A stretch of 10,171 nt of DNA. Origin: Betaproteobacteria bacterium UBA2293. GTDB taxonomy: Bacteria; Pseudomonadota; Gammaproteobacteria; Burkholderiales; Rhodocyclaceae. Shown in pieces: positions 1 through 6,475 of the stretch. Position 1 is the first letter of the stretch. Each line of letters opens with the position of its first letter. A program made the translations under genes and the position numbers. The notes below the pieces were generated by a model. The model saw only the letters and a list, made by a program, of their open reading frames with translations. It was not told where the DNA came from and searched no databases. The stretch is taken from assembly GCA_002345845.1 (NCBI GenBank), contig DDWF01000090.1, forward strand, positions 784 through 10,954. Direction: 5' to 3'.

Positions 1-1
1 C

Positions 2-757
2 ATCGGCCTCAACGGCCGCGCCGTGTTGCCGATGGTGCTCGGGCTGGGCTGCGTGACCATGGCGACGCTGACCACGCGCATCCTGCACAGCCCGCGCGAG
101 CGGATGATCACCATCTTCCTGCTCGCCCTGGCCATTCCCTGCTCGGCCCAACTCGGCGTCGTTCTCGGCATGCTCGGCGCCGTTTCCTTCACCGCCGTGC
201 TGGTGTGGGCGCTGGCCATGGTCGCGGTATTGCTGCTGGCCGGCTTCCTCGCCGCCAAGCTGATTCCCGGCCGGCGCATCCCACTGGTCACCGAACTGCC
301 GCCGATGCGCCTGCCGATCGCCGGCAACGTCATCAAGAAGACCGCCGGGCGCCTGAAGTGGTACCTGATCGAAGTCATCCCGCTGTTCCTGCTCGGCACC
401 TTCCTGATGTTCGCCCTCGACAGGATCGGCGCCTTGCCGGCCATCATCGAGGCCGGCGAACCGCTGGTCAGCGGCTGGCTCGGTCTGCCCAAGGAAGCCT
501 CGGCCGCCTTCGTCATGGGTTTCCTGCGCCGCGACTTCGGTGCCACCGGACTGTTCGCCATGGCCGATGCGCTTGACCCGATCCAGGCGGTGGTCGGCAT
601 GATCACCATCACCCTGTTCATCCCCTGCTTCGCCAGCCTGATGATGATGGTCAAGGAACAGGGCCTGAAGACCGCCGCCGCCATGGTCGCCGTCATCGTT
701 CCCTTCGCCTTTTTCATTGGCGGCCTGTTCAACATCGCCCTGCGCGCCCTCTGGTAA
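2..757 (+). CDS. feoB: FeoB ferrous iron permease, C-terminal part (5' end outside window)
   Basis: This is the membrane part of FeoB, the GTP-driven inner-membrane Fe(II) importer. The reading frame is open from base 2, and 251 residues are visible. The N-terminal G domain and first gate lie upstream of the window. Seen here are the second gate region with a cysteine at visible residue 17 (GLGCVTMATLTTR), a PCSAQ segment (46-50), and the late IPCFASLMMMVKEQG segment (cysteine 209), which matches the FeoB C-terminal gate pattern. Several long hydrophobic helices separate them. The gate is of a variant type: canonical FeoB has GCNVPA where this has GCVTMA, and it has FLRRDFGATGLF around residues 174-185. 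The stop is TAA, and the FeoA-like gene starts 6 bases later, so the two are probably co-transcribed. A GTG at 23 could be misread as a start, but the in-frame upstream residues (IGLNGRA) continue the family pattern. Confidence 0.93.
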   Translation: MGLNGRAVLPMVLGLGCVTMATLTTRILHSPRERMITIFLLALAIPCSAQLGVVLGMLGAVSFTAVLVWALAMVAVLLLAGFLAAKLIPGRRIPLVTELPPMRLPIAGNVIKKTAGRLKWYLIEVIPLFLLGTFLMFALDRIGALPAIIEAGEPLVSGWLGLPKEASAAFVMGFLRRDFGATGLFAMADALDPIQAVVGMITITLFIPCFASLMMMVKEQGLKTAAAMVAVIVPFAFFIGGLFNIALRALW

Positions 758-763
758 GCCCTC

Positions 764-1027
764 ATGAACGCCTCACACGACGCCCGCCTGCCGCTGGCCT
801 TCATCGCCCCCGGCACGGAAGTCCGCCTGGCCGCCCTGGGCGAGGAAATCGACGCCCTGCAGCGCGAACAGCTGACCGCCTACGGCCTGGCCGAAAACCG
901 CCCGCTGCGGGTGCTGCAGCAAAAGCCGATGACCGTGATCCTGGCCGAGGAAGTCGAGCTGGCGCTGGAACACTCGGTCGCCCGGCATATTTGGGTCACC
1001 CACATAGCAAATGAGAACGGTTCGTAA
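764..1027 (+). CDS. feoA: FeoA-domain protein
   Basis: An 87-residue cytoplasmic protein with the SH3-like FeoA fold, which is thought to bind FeoB and help or regulate Fe(II) uptake. FeoA proteins are usually about 75-90 residues long, so this is full length. The match is in the pattern of short beta strands: PGTEVRLAAL (16-25), a turn at AYGLAENRPLRVLQQ, and the closing segment ELALEHSVARHIWVTHI, typical of the last two strands. It starts 6 bases after the feoB stop with no good Shine-Dalgarno sequence, so translation is probably coupled to feoB. The order feoB-feoA is the reverse of the E. coli feoABC order. Another FeoA may exist upstream of feoB, outside the window. The call rests on fold pattern and neighbourhood, not on catalytic residues. 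Confidence 0.8.
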   Translation: MNASHDARLPLAFIAPGTEVRLAALGEEIDALQREQLTAYGLAENRPLRVLQQKPMTVILAEEVELALEHSVARHIWVTHIANENGS

Positions 1028-1031
1028 TCAA

Positions 1032-1092
1032 TTGACTTTAAAGTTATTTTTTGGGAACAAGCGGTCGAATCCACAGTCGTAGCTTCTACAAT
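1032..1092 (+). promoter_or_regulatory. Possible promoter/operator region of the bacterioferritin pair
   Basis: The 128 bases between feoA and the first bacterioferritin gene are clearly richer in A+T than their surroundings. They hold TTGACT (1032-1037, -35-like), which overlaps a perfect 10-base palindrome ACTTTAAAGT (1035-1044). A TACAAT (1087-1092, -10-like) has a weak -35 TCGAAT at 1065-1070, 16 bases upstream, and overlaps a small inverted repeat GTAG-CTT-CTAC (1079-1089). No -10 sits at the right distance from TTGACT. I see no clear Fur box. This region probably drives the bfr pair separately from feoBA, since import and storage genes are normally regulated in opposite directions. The exact elements are uncertain. 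Confidence 0.35.
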
Positions 1093-1143
1093 CCGGCCTC
1101 GGCAAGCCAGCCGCGTCACGCCAGCCAGCCATTTCCAATCTCC

Positions 1144-1148
1144 AGGAG
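1144..1148 (+). promoter_or_regulatory. Shine-Dalgarno site of first bacterioferritin
   Basis: AGGAG lies 7 bases before the ATG at 1156. It fixes the start there and argues against the in-frame upstream start at 1051, whose extra 35 residues do not resemble any bacterioferritin N-terminus and cover the promoter region. Confidence 0.8.
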
Positions 1149-1155
1149 AAATGCC

Positions 1156-1641
1156 ATGAAGGGCGACAAGAAGATCATCGACATCCTGAACGACCTGCTG
1201 ACCGGCGAACTGACCGCCGTCGACCAGTACCTGATCCACGGCGAGATGTACGCCGACATGGGTCTCAACGAACTGGCCGAGAAAACGATCCACGAATCCG
1301 ACCACGAGCGCCAGCATGCCCGGGCACTGATCCAGCGCATCCTGTTCCTCGAAGGCAAGCCGGACCTGTCCAAGCGCAATACCCTGAAGATCGGCAAAAG
1401 CGTACCGGACATGCTGAAAGCCGATCTAGCCGTCGAATACGAGGTCGATGCCGACCTGAAAAAGGCCATCGCCGCCTGCGAGAAGGCTCAGGACTATGTC
1501 AGCCGCGACATGCTGTCCGTGCAACTGGAAGACACCGAAGTTGACCACGCCTACTTCCTCGAAAAACAGCTGCGCCTGATCGACCTGGTCGGCCTGCCCA
1601 ACTACCTGCAGAGCCAGATGGGCTCCGGCAGCCCGGCCTGA
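1156..1641 (+). CDS. bfr: Bacterioferritin, ferroxidase-type subunit lacking the haem-ligand Met
   Basis: A 161-residue ferritin-like four-helix protein that oxidises Fe(II) and stores it as a mineral in a 24-subunit cytoplasmic shell. It begins [12 protein letters not shown], the usual bacterioferritin start. With E. coli Bfr numbering as guide, the di-iron centre is intact: Glu18, Glu51, His54, Glu94, then Glu128 and His131. The last two sit one place later than E. coli Glu127/His130 because of one extra residue after VSRD (115-118). The axial haem ligand Met52 is replaced by Arg52 (DHERQH). It therefore looks like the ferroxidase-active, haem-ligand-free subunit of a mixed bacterioferritin, with its partner encoded 10 bases downstream. 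The start is set by AGGAG 7 bases upstream. The ligand assignment is read by hand from the sequence; the mixed-shell role is inferred from known two-subunit systems. Confidence 0.95.
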   Translation: MKGDKKIIDILNDLLTGELTAVDQYLIHGEMYADMGLNELAEKTIHESDHERQHARALIQRILFLEGKPDLSKRNTLKIGKSVPDMLKADLAVEYEVDADLKKAIAACEKAQDYVSRDMLSVQLEDTEVDHAYFLEKQLRLIDLVGLPNYLQSQMGSGSPA

Positions 1642-1651
1642 GGAGCGGACG

Positions 1652-2134
1652 ATGAAAGGCGACAAGAAAGTCATCGAAGTCCTCAACAAGGTCCTCAAGA
1701 ACGAGCTGACCTCGATCAACCAGTACTTCCTGCATGCCCGCATGTTCCGCAACTGGGGCCTGGAAAAGCTCAACGACTACCAGTACAAGCAGTCGATCCG
1801 GGTGATGAAGGAAGCCGACGAGGTCATTGAACGCATCCTCTTCCTCGAAGGCCTGCCCAACCTGCAGAACCTCGGCAAGCTGTTGATCGGCGAAAACGTC
1901 GTCGAATGCCTGCAGGGCGACCTGAAGTACGAGCAGACCATCCAGCGGCCGCTGCTGATCGAGGCCATCGCCCTGTGCGAGGATCTGCAGGACTACGTCA
2001 GCCGCGAACTGCTGGAAGACCTGCTCGAACACTGCGAGGAAGCCATCGACTGGCTGGAGACGCAGCAGTCCCTGATTGAGGACGTGACCCTGCCGAACTA
2101 CCTGCAGGCGCACATGGAGCCGGGCGAGGACTAA
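1652..2134 (+). CDS. bfr: Bacterioferritin, haem-binding-type subunit with degenerate ferroxidase site
   Basis: A 160-residue bacterioferritin paralogue of the preceding gene ([12 protein letters not shown] start, [17 protein letters not shown] core, LPNYLQAH end). It keeps Met52, the residue that ligates haem at the subunit interface, inside RVMKEAD. The ferroxidase centre is broken: Glu51 is Val, His54 is Glu, and the Glu127/His130 positions are Cys128 and Ala131. Glu18 and Glu94 remain. It should bind haem, which in this family lets electrons out to the mineral so that iron can be released, but it should not oxidise iron by itself. AGGAG at 1641-1645 starts on the last base of the upstream stop codon and lies 6 bases before this ATG, so the pair is translated from one message. 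An intrinsic terminator follows 25 bases after the stop. Together with the preceding gene it resembles the two-subunit bacterioferritins of Neisseria and Pseudomonas putida. Confidence 0.95.
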   Translation: MKGDKKVIEVLNKVLKNELTSINQYFLHARMFRNWGLEKLNDYQYKQSIRVMKEADEVIERILFLEGLPNLQNLGKLLIGENVVECLQGDLKYEQTIQRPLLIEAIALCEDLQDYVSRELLEDLLEHCEEAIDWLETQQSLIEDVTLPNYLQAHMEPGED

Positions 2135-2158
2135 GCCGCCGGCGGCACCGACGAAGCA

Positions 2159-2192
2159 AGAAGGGTTGGCTGCGGCCAGCCCTTTTTCTTTG
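2159..2192 (+). terminator. Rho-independent terminator after the bacterioferritin pair
   Basis: The stem GGGTTGGC (2163-2170) pairs with GCCAGCCC (2175-2182) across a TGCG loop, with one G-U pair. Flanking A's (AAGAA side) pair into the T-run TTTTTCTTT that follows (2183-2191). It ends the bfr transcript and separates it from the dehydrogenase gene 46 bases on. The A-rich left flank could also make it work on the other strand. Confidence 0.85.
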
Positions 2193-2237
2193 TACCATCG
2201 CCATCAGCCGCCCACTCGACCTGGAGAGAGAAGCAAC

Positions 2238-2969
2238 ATGAAAGCCATCCTGACCGGACACAGCCGCGGCCTCGGTGCCGCCATCGCCGACGAACTGCTT
2301 GCCGCCGGCATTCCCGTGCTGGCCCTGGCGCGCCACGGCAACGCCGAGCTGGCGGCACGCCATCCCGACTTGCTGACCCAGATTGCGCTCGACCTGGGCG
2401 ATCCGGCCGCCCTCGCCGGCTGGCTGGCCGGCGGTGAAGCCGGGCATTTCCTCGGCGATGCCGAAGAGGTGCTGCTGATCAACAATGCCGGCACGCTCGG
2501 CCCGGTGGCACCGGCCGGTCGCCAGCCGGCCGACGCCATCGTCCATGCCATCAACCTCAACGTCACCGGCCCGCTGCTGCTGGCCAATGCTCTGGCCGGC
2601 CGGCCCGGCGAGCTGCGCATCCTGCACATCTCCAGTGGCGCCGCCCGCGACGCCTATCCTGGCTGGAGCATCTATGGTGCGACCAAGGCCGCGCTCGATC
2701 ACCATGCCCGCGCCGTCGCCCAGGAAGGCCGGCCCGGCCTGCGCATCTGCAGCCTGGCGCCGGGCGTCGTCGATACCGACATGCAGGCTGAAGTCCGCCA
2801 GGCGACGGCAGAGCAGTTCCCGCTGCTGGAACGCTTCCGCGCCCTCAAGCGCGATGGCCTGCTGGCCTCGCCGGCGGCAGTGGCGGCCAAACTGGTGGCC
2901 TACCTGCGCGGCGACGACTTCGGCCGGCTACCGGTCGCCGACCTGCGCACGCTGGACAGCGCCCGCTGA
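2238..2969 (+). CDS. Short-chain dehydrogenase/reductase (SDR), substrate unknown
   Basis: A 243-residue classical SDR with a Rossmann fold, acting as an NAD(P)H-dependent oxidoreductase in the cytoplasm. The motifs are complete and in order: TGHSRGLG cofactor loop (6-13), NNAG (82-85), the catalytic serine in ISSGA (132/133), the YGATK active site with Tyr146 and Lys150, and PGVVDTDM (175-182) after it. An Arg at position 10 of the glycine-rich loop would fit NADPH preference, but this is weak evidence. The length is typical of the family. The start at 2238 is preceded by GGAGAG (2223-2228). The open frame reaches back to 2166, inside the terminator stem, and that extension is not credible. 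The gene converges on the dioxygenase with 10 bases between stops. It may be a sepiapterin/benzil-reductase-like member, but the substrate cannot be read from the sequence. Confidence 0.93.
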   Translation: MKAILTGHSRGLGAAIADELLAAGIPVLALARHGNAELAARHPDLLTQIALDLGDPAALAGWLAGGEAGHFLGDAEEVLLINNAGTLGPVAPAGRQPADAIVHAINLNVTGPLLLANALAGRPGELRILHISSGAARDAYPGWSIYGATKAALDHHARAVAQEGRPGLRICSLAPGVVDTDMQAEVRQATAEQFPLLERFRALKRDGLLASPAAVAAKLVAYLRGDDFGRLPVADLRTLDSAR

Positions 2970-2979
2970 AACTGCCGCC

Positions 2980-3633
2980 TCAGGCAGCGACGATGATTGG
3001 AAAAGTGGCGCGCAGGCCGTCGCTGCCGGGCACGAAAGGCACCGTCAACGCCGCGCGTTCGGCGTCATTGAGGCGGCGCCAGAGGAAATCGCGCGGATTG
3101 CCGGGATCACCGGCAACGTAGAGCTGGGTGGTCAGCAGTTCGCGGCTGCCGAGGCGGACCTTGACGTGGATGTGCGGCGTGCGGCCGCTGTAGGCAACCG
3201 GGCGGATGGTGCGGAAACGGTAGTGACCATCCTCACCGACGACGACCTTGCCGAAGCCCTGGAAACGTTCATCGGCCCGGTCGCCATCGCCCGGATGGTG
3301 GTAGTGACCGGCATGGTCGCACTGCCAGATTTCCACCTGGGCACCCTTCACTGGCCGGCCGGCCAGATCGATGACCTGCCCTTCCACCCAGGCCGCCTGG
3401 CCCGAGCGATAGACCAGCCGACCGTTGCGCAACAGGTCGGCATCGGCATCAGCCGGCAACTGCAGCGGATAGAAGGGCCCTTCGGTCTGCGCCGGCGTCG
3501 CCTGCCGCACGGCGACCGGCTGGGCGCGCACGCCAAGCAGCAGCGCCGGGGCGACGGCGAGCACGGCAGCCAGCGTGCGCCGGCGCGACAGGCCATACGT
3601 GTTCATTGAAAAAACGGGGCGATCAGCATTCAT
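2980..3633 (-). CDS. Tat-exported intradiol ring-cleavage dioxygenase
   Basis: A 217-residue protein of the intradiol dioxygenase family (protocatechuate/catechol dioxygenase fold), which opens catechol-type rings between the two hydroxyls using non-haem Fe(III). The four iron ligands are visible: Tyr111 (GHYHHP), Tyr148 (RPVAYSG), and His154 and His156 (TPHIHVK). The family TEGPFYP segment is at 50-56. The N-terminus has a twin-arginine signal, SRRRTL (16-21), followed by a hydrophobic stretch and a likely cleavage after about residue 37 (GVRA-Q), so the mature enzyme should be folded with iron in the cytoplasm and exported to the periplasm. The start at 3633 is supported by GGAGGT 5 bases before it; a second in-frame Met at 3606 is less likely. 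It lies 61 bases after the FUSC gene on the same strand and is probably co-transcribed. The natural substrate is unknown. Confidence 0.9.
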   Translation of the reverse strand: MNADRPVFSMNTYGLSRRRTLAAVLAVAPALLLGVRAQPVAVRQATPAQTEGPFYPLQLPADADADLLRNGRLVYRSGQAAWVEGQVIDLAGRPVKGAQVEIWQCDHAGHYHHPGDGDRADERFQGFGKVVVGEDGHYRFRTIRPVAYSGRTPHIHVKVRLGSRELLTTQLYVAGDPGNPRDFLWRRLNDAERAALTVPFVPGSDGLRATFPIIVAA

Positions 3634-3638
3634 GGCGT

Positions 3639-3644
3639 ACCTCC
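3639..3644 (-). promoter_or_regulatory. Strong Shine-Dalgarno site of the dioxygenase
   Basis: ACCTCC on the + strand reads GGAGGT on the - strand, 5 bases before the ATG at 3633. It favours that start over the internal Met at 3606 and leaves the Tat motif 15 residues into the protein. Confidence 0.8.
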
Positions 3645-3670
3645 AGGCTCCCTCTTTCGAGGCAGGCCGC

Positions 3671-3688
3671 CCGGCGAAGTTCCGCCGG
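3671..3688. repeat. Perfect 6-base inverted repeat between FUSC and dioxygenase genes
   Basis: CCGGCG (3671-3676) and CGCCGG (3683-3688) form a perfect stem with a 6-base loop in the 61-base gap between the two genes. There is no T-run on either side, so it is not a normal terminator. It could be an mRNA processing or stability hairpin, or chance in GC-rich DNA. Confidence 0.4.
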
Positions 3689-3694
3689 CCAGCG

Positions 3695-4786
3695 CTACTG
3701 CCGGAAACGCACCGGCGTCAGGCACCGGATCGGAGCCCCGACGAGCCTGCGGAAGCGGGGGCTGTGCAGGGCCAGGCCACCGCCCAGACCGACCAGGCAG
3801 CCGAGCACGGTGTCGAACAGGCGCGCCTCGAGCAAAGTATCCGGCGGCAGTAGTCCGAGGTGTGGGGCGTCAGCCAGCAGGATGGTCAGCGGCGTGATGA
3901 AAATGGTCGCCAGCCCGTAGTGGCGCACGATCAGCGTCTCGATGATGAAGGCCAATGCCATCATCAGCAGCGCCATGCGCCACGGGTCGAGCGGCAGCGC
4001 CAGCAGCCCACCGGCCAGCAGCAGACCGATGCCGGTACCGGCGATGCGGTGCAGCTGGCGGGTCCACACGGCGCGTAGCGAGGCACCCAGGATCACCGCC
4101 AGGCAACTGACCGGCACCCAGTAGGGCCGATCAAGCTGCAGCAATTGCGCCAGGGCCAGCGAAATGCCGACGCAGGCGCCGACCACCACTGAATCGAAGA
4201 TGACGAAATCAAAACTGACCGGCGGCAGCGGACGTACCGGTTGCGCAGCCTTGCCGCGCAGGGCGTGCAGGCTGTACAGGAAAGCGATCAGGCCGGCCTG
4301 CAGGCAGCCGGCGCCGAGCAGGCCGACCTGCAGCGCCACATCGGCCGGCACCATCGGCGTATAGGCAGCGATCGCCGCTGCCATGACGAAGAACAGGCTA
4401 CCCGGCGGCGGCAGCCGGAAGTAACGGCAGAGCATCACGACCACGATGGCAAGACCGGTCAGCAATGGCACCTGCAAGCCGGGCAGGAACTGGCTGAGCA
4501 AGCCGAGCGCGAAGCAGGCACACATCGCCAGCGCCACCGCCAGCAGCCAGCGCATTCGGTGCGCCAGCGACGTTTCCGGCAGATAGAGGAAGCTCAGGCC
4601 GCCGAGCGAGGCGACCACGGCCAGGTCGAGCCGGCCAAAAGCGGCGCCGACCAGCAGCGGCAGACCGATCGCCAGGGCGGCGCAGAACGGCATCGGCCAG
4701 CGCCGGTCGCTGGCCTGGATAGTGGTCAGCTCATTCAGTTCCCGGCGCAACTGCGCCTGCATTCGCTCCCACCAACGCCACGCCAT
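3695..4786 (-). CDS. FUSC-family inner-membrane protein (putative aromatic compound exporter)
   Basis: A 363-residue integral membrane protein with about ten hydrophobic segments in two similar halves (roughly residues 33-175 and 193-343), separated by a polar, proline-containing linker (176-192). The second half has the FUSC-like signature: RPYWVPVSCLAVILGASLR, then RIAGTGIG, and a late ARLFDTVLGCLVG. Relatives include the E. coli AaeB and YccS types, some of which export aromatic acids, but those are about 650-720 residues long with large soluble domains. This is a short form that keeps mainly the membrane parts. It starts at 4786 with a purine-rich stretch upstream (AAGGGGATGAAGGG) but no ideally spaced ribosome site. 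It lies directly upstream of the exported ring-cleavage dioxygenase, which supports a role with aromatic compounds. Transport direction and substrate are inference. Confidence 0.82.
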   Translation of the reverse strand: MAWRWWERMQAQLRRELNELTTIQASDRRWPMPFCAALAIGLPLLVGAAFGRLDLAVVASLGGLSFLYLPETSLAHRMRWLLAVALAMCACFALGLLSQFLPGLQVPLLTGLAIVVVMLCRYFRLPPPGSLFFVMAAAIAAYTPMVPADVALQVGLLGAGCLQAGLIAFLYSLHALRGKAAQPVRPLPPVSFDFVIFDSVVVGACVGISLALAQLLQLDRPYWVPVSCLAVILGASLRAVWTRQLHRIAGTGIGLLLAGGLLALPLDPWRMALLMMALAFIIETLIVRHYGLATIFITPLTILLADAPHLGLLPPDTLLEARLFDTVLGCLVGLGGGLALHSPRFRRLVGAPIRCLTPVRFRQ

Positions 4787-4922
4787 CGCCCTTCATCCCC
4801 TTGCCCGCCACGTCAGTCGCGCAGTCTACCGAGTTTTCCCCGGTGCACGGTTGTGCCAGCAGCTCTGCAACTGTTCAGACGGCGTGGCGATGGGAAGAGA
4901 ACGACCGGAACGAGCATCGAAT

Positions 4923-5447
4923 TCAAGCTATTTCACCGCCCATGCGCACTATCCAGATGCGTTCAAGCCCCTTCAGCTCCGGTTTCCAGATCACTTCGAC
5001 AACCAGACCGTCGTCCATGAAATAACTCTGCCTGCGCTCCCCCGCAGCGACTGCGCGCTTGGACAGCCCATCGGCTTCATCGCCGAGTTTGAGCACAATG
5101 CTTTCTGGTGTCTCATTTGCTGAATCCAGACCAAACGGTAGCGCGCCAGTCCAGTCGGCATCGAACTGTCCCGCCAAACCAAACTGGGCTTCGGTGATAA
5201 GCCAGCGCTCCGGGTCACCAACGTCGACGTCTCCGGCATGGGGATGGGTCAGCACCAGCCGCAGGCCGCGATGCGGCACGACGATTTCGTGTCGGGCAAC
5301 GGGCGGTTCGGGTATCAGGGCAATGGGCGGCAATTCCAGTGTGGCCGCGAGTTCCGGCAGCCAACCGCCGATATTGCGGAAGTTGATGCGTTGGCATAGT
5401 GCATCGGCCAATGAAGCTGAATCGGGCGTTGCGGTTGTTGTGATCAT
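4923..5447 (-). CDS. Protein of unknown function at the end of the T6SS effector module
   Basis: A 174-residue soluble-looking protein that I do not recognise. There is no signal peptide or membrane segment. The second half carries a conserved-looking block: WTGALPFGLDS (99-109), TPESIVLKLGD (113-123), QSYFMDDGLVVEVIWKP (140-156) and GLERIWIVRMG (160-170). It reads as an alternating beta-sheet domain. Its ATG overlaps the stop of the propeller gene (ATGA, 5444-5447) and has no clear Shine-Dalgarno sequence, so translation should be coupled to that gene. Its GC content is high (43 of 60 bases at 5221-5280), unlike the propeller gene, so the two may have different histories. It could be a second immunity protein or a partner of the propeller protein. 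A 136-base gap to the FUSC gene follows, without a convincing terminator. Confidence 0.75.
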   Translation of the reverse strand: MITTTATPDSASLADALCQRINFRNIGGWLPELAATLELPPIALIPEPPVARHEIVVPHRGLRLVLTHPHAGDVDVGDPERWLITEAQFGLAGQFDADWTGALPFGLDSANETPESIVLKLGDEADGLSKRAVAAGERRQSYFMDDGLVVEVIWKPELKGLERIWIVRMGGEIA

Positions 5448-6463
5448 GGCGTACCGGTGGTGCCGCCGATGGGTGGGTTATTCGGGTGGTGGATGCGCTC
5501 CCATCGCGCACCATCGAAACGTGCCAAATCTTTGAATCCAATCGACCACATGATGCCGTCCCTCGCCTCAAGAACATGACAATCGACGAGATCCGGTGTC
5601 AGGTCCGTCTCATAGGGCAGAATTTTCTGGGCTACCGGGTCGTAGGTAAACATGCCGAGATTCGAGGCAAGAAACAAGGTTCCGGTGAAGATTTCAATAC
5701 CCGTGAATCGTTGATTGTCTTGCACCGACGAAAGATTCTTGAAGCCGTCGCGATGGTTTCCCTTGAGCATCGTACCGTTGGCGCCAACAATATAAACCTC
5801 GTCTTCGGAAACGAGTTTGATTCTGAACAAGTCCTCATCCACACTGCTTTCTACTTGTGACCAATGTGCTCCGTCGTGGTAAAAAACCTCGCCGTCATAA
5901 CCCACCGCATAGATTGACTGCTCGCTCAGGCCGGCAATGTCCATTAGCCCCTTCAGTCGGCGACTATGCAGTTCGGCCAGATCCTTGGCCTCTGGAACCA
6001 ATATCCCACTATCGAAGTGTTCCCACTGTCCGGCATCTGAGCGGCGGTAAACCTGACGATTTGTTCCGCACACGTAGAGGCGGCCAGCAATCTCTCGAAC
6101 ACGATCAACATACCCATAATCACGTGACCATTCCTCATGCAAACCGGCATCAGGGATGTGTTCTTCGATAATTTGCTCGCTTCCAGCGACCTCGATTGCG
6201 ACATGCCCTTCTCGTGAGAGGGTTACGTATGCCCTTTTCCCAAGTTCGGTATGACGCCATACGCAAATTGAAACCCCATACCAATCGAAGTCGATGAGCC
6301 CCCATTTTTCGTCAGCTTCAGCGTCGTCGTCGAAATAGCGAACTGCCGCGTAGTCAATCGACTGTCGATCGTAGTTTTCGGGAAACTCCAATAGGCTAAT
6401 GTAGTTGGCATCCATCACCATGCCATCGAGCATCGTAATCCGTAGCAATTCCTGTTGATTCAT
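5444..6463 (-). CDS. Beta-propeller-like protein, candidate immunity protein for the AHH toxin
   Basis: A 339-residue protein with no signal peptide or membrane helix, hence cytoplasmic. Residues 1-115 form an acidic N-terminal region (KWGLIDFDWYGVSICVW). From about 125 on there are five blade-like repeats ending in small-x-Gly-type turns and aromatic strands: LYVCGTNRQVYRR (129-141), IYAVGYDGEVFYHDGAHW (184-201), VYIVGANGTML (223-233), LFLASNLGMFTYD (263-275) and MWSIGFKDLARFDGARW (305-321). This pattern is typical of beta-propellers. The start at 6463 is chosen because AAGGAG lies 6 bases upstream; an extension to 6514 would overlap the toxin's coding end. It begins 10 bases after the toxin stop, the usual place for an immunity gene, and shares the toxin domain's low GC. 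The protein is strongly acidic, and the toxin's C-terminus is very basic. Immunity function is inferred from position only. Confidence 0.85.
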   Translation of the reverse strand: MNQQELLRITMLDGMVMDANYISLLEFPENYDRQSIDYAAVRYFDDDAEADEKWGLIDFDWYGVSICVWRHTELGKRAYVTLSREGHVAIEVAGSEQIIEEHIPDAGLHEEWSRDYGYVDRVREIAGRLYVCGTNRQVYRRSDAGQWEHFDSGILVPEAKDLAELHSRRLKGLMDIAGLSEQSIYAVGYDGEVFYHDGAHWSQVESSVDEDLFRIKLVSEDEVYIVGANGTMLKGNHRDGFKNLSSVQDNQRFTGIEIFTGTLFLASNLGMFTYDPVAQKILPYETDLTPDLVDCHVLEARDGIMWSIGFKDLARFDGARWERIHHPNNPPIGGTTGTP

Positions 6464-6469
6464 TGTTAG

Positions 6470-6475
6470 CTCCTT
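6470..6475 (-). promoter_or_regulatory. Shine-Dalgarno site of the propeller gene
   Basis: CTCCTT on the + strand reads AAGGAG on the - strand, 6 bases before the ATG at 6463 and overlapping the toxin's TAA stop. It decides the start and ties translation of the candidate immunity gene to the same message as the toxin. Confidence 0.8.

Noticed and set aside
1051..1155. Upstream in-frame extension of the first bacterioferritin
   Set aside because: The family N-terminus MKGDKK begins at 1156 with AGGAG 7 bases ahead; the extension covers the promoter-like sequences.
2972..2987. Hairpin CTGCC/GGCAG between the convergent SDR and dioxygenase genes as a terminator
   Set aside because: The stem is only 5 bases with a 6-base loop and no T-run on either strand, and it overlaps the dioxygenase stop; too weak to call.
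2485..3609. Open frame of 374 codons on the + strand spanning two genes
   Set aside because: It crosses the out-of-frame SDR coding region and the antisense of the dioxygenase. The translated sequence is low-complexity (A, R, S, P) with no family pattern, whereas both real genes have complete motifs.
4787..4922. Promoter for FUSC or terminator for the T6SS module in the 136-base gap
   Set aside because: On the - strand I found only a TAGACT -10-like hexamer without a spaced -35, and no GC stem followed by T's, so nothing specific can be supported.
4241..5020. Open frame of 259 codons on the + strand over the FUSC 5' end and intergenic gap
   Set aside because: It is a Q/R/H-rich translation antisense to membrane helices, with no ribosome site or domain.
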